Assembly (NCBI GenBank): GCA_964459065.1
Contig: CAYWMN010000167.1
Coordinates: 1 to 8,495, forward strand
Direction of reading: 5' to 3'
From: JAMCXS01 sp964459065
GTDB lineage: Bacteria; Acidobacteriota; Terriglobia; UBA7540
DNA: 8,495 nucleotides
The translations under genes were made by a program, and so were the position numbers. Shown here one piece after another: positions 4,737-8,495 of the stretch (its first letter is position 1; each line of letters starts with the position of its first letter). Below the pieces are notes generated by a model. The model did not search any database and had not been told where the DNA came from. It worked only from the letters and a program-made list of their open reading frames with translations.

Positions 4737-6425
4737 TTAGAATTTGGGTTTGGTTACCGCGCCTTCCGCGGCGGAAGATACCAGTGAGATGTATTTGGCA
4801 AAGACGCCCGAGGTGTAATGCGGCGCGGGTTCGCGCCACTCGGCCAGGCGCTTCGAAATTTCCTCGTCGGAGAGTTCCACGTCCAGCCGCCGGGCGTTCA
4901 CGTCGAACTTGACGATGTCGCCGTTTTTCAGCGCGGCAATCGGGCCGCCGCTGGCGGCTTCCGGCGCCACGTGCCCCACCATCAGGCCGCGAGTCGCCCC
5001 GCTGAACCGCCCGTCGGTCAATAGCGCCACCGATTCACCCAGGCCCTCGCCCACAATCGCCGCCGTCACGCCCAGCATCTCGCGCATTCCCGGACCGCCG
5101 CGCGGCCCCTCGTAGCGGATCACGACCACGTCGCCGGCCTTCAGGCTTTTGCTGGTGACGGCCTTCATGGCTTCTTCCTCGCTGTTGAAGACGCGCGCCG
5201 GGCCGCGATGCTCCAGCGGCTCGTGCCCGGAAATCTTTACCACGCAGCCGTCCGGCGCAAGATTACCCTTCAGGATCACCAGGCCTCCGGTGGCTTTCTT
5301 GGCGTTGGCGACGGACCGGACCACGTCCTGGCCGGTCGTTTCTTTTGCCGCGCGAGCTTCCTCGCCCAGCGTCTTGCCGCTCGGGGTCGGCTGATCCTCA
5401 TGCAGCAGGCCCGGCTTGCCCTCGATCAGTTTCTTGGCGATCACGGGAATCCCGCCCGCCTTGTACACATCCACGGCCACGTATTTGCCGGCCGGCTTCA
5501 GGTCCGCAATCAGCGGCGTCCGCCGGCTGATCTCGTCAAAGTCGTCCACGGAAAGCGGCACGCCGGCTTCGTGCGCCAGCGCCAGCAGGTGCAGCACGGA
5601 GTTGGTCGAGCCGCCTGTTGCCGCCACGCTCATGATGGCGTTTTCAAACGCCTTGCGCGTCACCACGTCGCGGGGCCGCACGCCCCGCCTGAGCACGTCC
5701 ATCACCAGCTTGCCCACTTCAAAGGCGACTTCATCTTTTTTCGGGTCCATGGCAGGAACGCCGTTCGCTCCCATGGGCGAAAGTCCGATGAACTCCATGA
5801 CCGTGGACATGGTGTTAGCGGTAAACTGTCCGCCGCAGGCGCCCGCTGCCGGGCAGGCCACGTTCTCCAGTTCCTTGAAATCCTCGTCGGACATCTTTCC
5901 TGCGGCGTTTGCACCCACCGCTTCATACACGTCCTGGATGGTCACGTCGCGGCCCTGGAAGCTGCCCGCGGCAATCGAGCCGCCGTAGAGCAGCACGCTC
6001 GGCACGTTCAGCCGCAGCAGCGCCATCGCTCCGCCCGGAATCGTCTTGTCGCAGCCCACCAGCGCCACCATGGCGTCAAACATGTGCCCGCGGCCCACCA
6101 GTTCAATCGAGTCCGCCACCACTTCACGGCTGATGAGCGAGGCCTTCATGCCCTCGGTGCCCATCGTCACGCCATCGGAAATCGCGATGGTGTTGAACTC
6201 CATGGGCGTTCCGCCGCCCGCGCGCACGCCTTCCTTGATCTTGGCGGCCAGGCGCCGCAGATGGTAGTTGCAGGGCATCGTCTCGATCCAGGTGTTGGCG
6301 ATTCCCACGATGGGCTTCGCCAGGTCCTCATCGGTAAAGCCGATGGCTTTCAGCATGGACCGGGCCCCGGCGCGGTCGCGCCCTTCAAGAATTACACGGC
6401 TGGATATTTTGTCGTCCGCGGACAT
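4737..6425 (-). CDS. ilvD: dihydroxy-acid dehydratase IlvD
   Basis: Cytoplasmic Fe-S enzyme that dehydrates 2,3-dihydroxy-isovalerate and 2,3-dihydroxy-3-methylvalerate to the 2-oxo acids preceding valine (and leucine) and isoleucine. The 562-residue length is typical and the sequence is uninterrupted. The expected cluster cysteines are Cys52 (PCNYHL), Cys125 (VGCDKTIPG) and Cys197 (CPAAGACGGQFTANTM). Asp84 (ISDG), Asp126 and Lys127 match the metal-binding set, including the lysine carbamylated in the family. Ser475 in TDGRFSG matches the proposed catalytic serine. ATG 6425 is preceded by GGAGG (6430-6434) at 4-nt spacing, and the N-terminus reads directly into the conserved SRVILEGRDRAGARSML. 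It lies downstream of mdh in the same direction, 182 nt away, so it may have its own promoter. No other ilv or leu gene is in view. The stop is TAA. Confidence 0.97.
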   Translation of the reverse strand: MSADDKISSRVILEGRDRAGARSMLKAIGFTDEDLAKPIVGIANTWIETMPCNYHLRRLAAKIKEGVRAGGGTPMEFNTIAISDGVTMGTEGMKASLISREVVADSIELVGRGHMFDAMVALVGCDKTIPGGAMALLRLNVPSVLLYGGSIAAGSFQGRDVTIQDVYEAVGANAAGKMSDEDFKELENVACPAAGACGGQFTANTMSTVMEFIGLSPMGANGVPAMDPKKDEVAFEVGKLVMDVLRRGVRPRDVVTRKAFENAIMSVAATGGSTNSVLHLLALAHEAGVPLSVDDFDEISRRTPLIADLKPAGKYVAVDVYKAGGIPVIAKKLIEGKPGLLHEDQPTPSGKTLGEEARAAKETTGQDVVRSVANAKKATGGLVILKGNLAPDGCVVKISGHEPLEHRGPARVFNSEEEAMKAVTSKSLKAGDVVVIRYEGPRGGPGMREMLGVTAAIVGEGLGESVALLTDGRFSGATRGLMVGHVAPEAASGGPIAALKNGDIVKFDVNARRLDVELSDEEISKRLAEWREPAPHYTSGVFAKYISLVSSAAEGAVTKPKF

Positions 6426-6607
6426 GACGCCTCCAAGTGAAATGAGTTCAAAACTGAATTTCTGATGATTGCAGATTCAACACGGAAGAGCAAGCGCCGG
6501 CGGCGTGGGCAACAGCCGGCCGCTCGAATCAACGCTGCCGAGCAGGGCCAGGCCCGATCGCCCCGGTGCTAGCGGTTGCAGCACTCCACGGGTTCGCCGC
6601 CCGCGAT
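6426..6607 (-). promoter_or_regulatory. mdh-ilvD spacer with stem-loop and weak candidate ilvD promoter
   Basis: On the minus strand, GCCGGC (6515-6520) and GCCGGC (6496-6501) can form a 6-bp GC stem with a 13-nt loop, followed by a mildly T-rich stretch. This is a possible weak terminator of mdh. Just beyond it, TTGCTC (6488-6493), 17 nt and AATCAT (6465-6470) make a weak promoter-like pair about 40 nt upstream of the ilvD start. The last 60 nt before ilvD are clearly more AT-rich than the rest of the spacer, which fits a promoter there. No attenuator peptide rich in branched-chain residues was seen. Confidence 0.3.
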
Positions 6608-7534
6608 TTAGACTCCGATCGTTTTAACCAGTTCTGCCACGGCGCCGGCGGATTTATTGAGCGCTGCCTGTTCTTCGGCGGTCAGTTTGATTTCAATAAT
6701 TTCCTCAATCCCGCGAGCTCCCAGCTTGACCGGAACTCCGACGTAGAGGCCGTTCACTCCATACTCGCCTTCCAGGTAGGCTGCGCAGGGCAGAATCTTT
6801 TTGCGGTCGTTGAAGATGGCTTCCACCATTTCGACGGCGGCGGCCGAAGGCGCGTAAAACGCGCTGCCGGTTTTCAGGTAGTTCACGATTTCCGCGCCGC
6901 CCTTGCGGGTGCGTTGGATGATGGCGTCGAGCTTCTCTTGCGGCATCAATTCTGTTACGGGAATCCCTGCTACCGTGGTGTAACGCGGCACCGGAACCAT
7001 GGTGTCTCCGTGGCCGCCCAGCACGAACCCCTGGACGTTCTGCACGGAGACGTTCAAGGCTTCGGCAATGAAGGTGCGATAGCGCGCCGTGTCCAGCACA
7101 CCGGCCATGCCGATCACGCGGTTTTTCGAAAAGCCGCTCACTTTCAGCGCCGTCTGCGCCATGGCGTCCAGCGGATTGGTGACGATAATCAGAATTGCTT
7201 CCGGCGAGACTTTTGCCACCTTTTCGATCGTGGCTTTCACCACTTCATAGTTTTTCTTCAGCAGATCGTCGCGGCTCATGCCCGGCTTGCGCGGAAAGCC
7301 GGCGGTCATCACCACCACGTCGGAGTTGGCCGTATCGGCGTAGTCGTTGGTGCCCGTAACCCGCACATCGTAGCCTTCAATCGGACCCGACTCCATCAGG
7401 TCCAGAGCTTTGCCTTGCGGGACGCCTTCCAGAATGTCCACCACCACCACGTCGGCCAGTTGTTTATCCGCCAGGCGATGGGCCACCGTCGCGCCGACGT
7501 TGCCCGCCCCCACCACTGTTACCTTTTTACGCAT
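6608..7534 (-). CDS. mdh: malate dehydrogenase (NAD-dependent, LDH-like family)
   Basis: TCA-cycle enzyme that interconverts malate and oxaloacetate with NAD(H) in the cytoplasm. The 308-residue length fits the lactate-dehydrogenase-like MDH group. The Rossmann motif is GAGNVG (9-14). Asp33 at the end of the second strand indicates NAD rather than NADP preference. The substrate loop AGFPRKPGMSR supplies Arg82 and Arg88. Arg82 at this position marks malate over lactate, where LDH has Gln. Asn120 (VTNPLD), Asp148-Arg151 (LDTAR) and catalytic His175 (GGHGDTM) complete the active site. ATG 7534 has AAGGAG (7543-7548) 8 nt upstream. It lies downstream of icd, 146 nt away and co-oriented, so the two consecutive TCA genes may be co-transcribed. 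The stop is TAA. Confidence 0.97.
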   Translation of the reverse strand: MRKKVTVVGAGNVGATVAHRLADKQLADVVVVDILEGVPQGKALDLMESGPIEGYDVRVTGTNDYADTANSDVVVMTAGFPRKPGMSRDDLLKKNYEVVKATIEKVAKVSPEAILIIVTNPLDAMAQTALKVSGFSKNRVIGMAGVLDTARYRTFIAEALNVSVQNVQGFVLGGHGDTMVPVPRYTTVAGIPVTELMPQEKLDAIIQRTRKGGAEIVNYLKTGSAFYAPSAAAVEMVEAIFNDRKKILPCAAYLEGEYGVNGLYVGVPVKLGARGIEEIIEIKLTAEEQAALNKSAGAVAELVKTIGV

Positions 7535-7542
7535 AAGTTCTT

Positions 7543-7548
7543 CTCCTT
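7543..7548 (-). promoter_or_regulatory. ribosome binding site of mdh
   Basis: On the minus strand AAGGAG lies 8 nt before the ATG and fixes the mdh start. No convincing promoter was found in the icd-mdh spacer, which favours transcription from further upstream. Confidence 0.65.
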
Positions 7549-7570
7549 GGATAAGGTCTTGTTTCTAGCA

Positions 7571-7655
7571 CCGGGTTTGGAGCCCGGCATGTCTGTTGAC
7601 CCCGCGGCCCGCAGACCGCGCGCAAGGGCGCCGCTTTCCAACCCCGGGCGGCGCC
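7571..7655 (-). other. cluster of three GC-rich stem-loops in the icd-mdh spacer
   Basis: Three inverted repeats follow one another. They are GGCGCCGC (7627-7634) / GCGGCGCC (7648-7655) with a 13-nt loop, CGCGG (7603-7607) / CCGCG (7616-7620) with an 8-nt loop, and CCGGG (7571-7575) / CCCGG (7583-7587) with a 7-nt loop. None is followed by a U-tract on either strand. They could terminate or attenuate icd transcription, stabilise an icd or mdh mRNA end, or simply reflect GC-rich spacer sequence. Confidence 0.4.
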
Positions 7656-7680
7656 GCTGCACTTCACAAAATAAACGCTC

Positions 7681-8495
<815 letters not shown>

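Noticed and set aside
5208..6440. Long open frame (410 codons) on the + strand opposite ilvD
   Set aside because: It mirrors the entire ilvD gene. High GC at third codon positions leaves the antisense frame open, and the translation is His/Arg/Ala-rich with no recognisable domain.
7571..7587. tRNA T-arm-like hairpin (5-bp stem, 7-nt loop)
   Set aside because: The loop TTTGGAG does not fit the T-loop consensus, and no acceptor, D or anticodon arms are found around it.

Overview
The window looks like chromosomal DNA of a fairly GC-rich bacterium, most likely an acidobacterium. The best clue is the exported lipoprotein at 2366-4684. It joins a Cys-pair Ig-like domain and two putative-Ig (He_PIG-type) domains to tandem 'GxYAF... 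/ DGxGNxxGG' repeats, an architecture I associate with Acidobacteriota. The isocitrate dehydrogenase also has the extended form known from cyanobacteria and some other phyla. The assignment is an inference from memory, since no marker gene such as rRNA is present.

Layout, left to right. Bases 1-125 are a promoter and leader, including a long imperfect stem-loop, for thiI (126-1472, + strand), a tRNA 4-thiouridine synthetase without a rhodanese domain. Bases 1473-1704 are a relatively AT-rich intergenic region with a good sigma-70-like promoter. This promoter drives a broken lipoprotein gene (1705-2301) that keeps its signal peptide and lipobox but has two in-frame stops. A second, related promoter (2298-2326) then drives an intact paralogue (2366-4684, 772 aa). 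The two units are a tandem duplication that includes the promoter: 133 codons align without a gap at about 67% amino-acid identity by my hand count. A GC-rich inverted repeat sits between the lipoprotein gene and the convergent minus-strand block.

The right half is a co-oriented minus-strand block of core metabolism, transcribed icd (partial, cut by the window end) -> mdh -> ilvD. Icd and Mdh are TCA-cycle enzymes; IlvD catalyses a late step of branched-chain amino-acid synthesis. The spacers are 146 and 182 nt, so this is a co-oriented cluster rather than a tight operon. Both spacers contain GC-rich stem-loops.

I saw no defence system, mobile element, CRISPR array, tRNA or rRNA. The observations most worth checking are the decayed/intact lipoprotein pair, in which both nonsense codons fall exactly at glutamine positions of the intact copy, and the 12-bp bulged stem-loop in the thiI leader.
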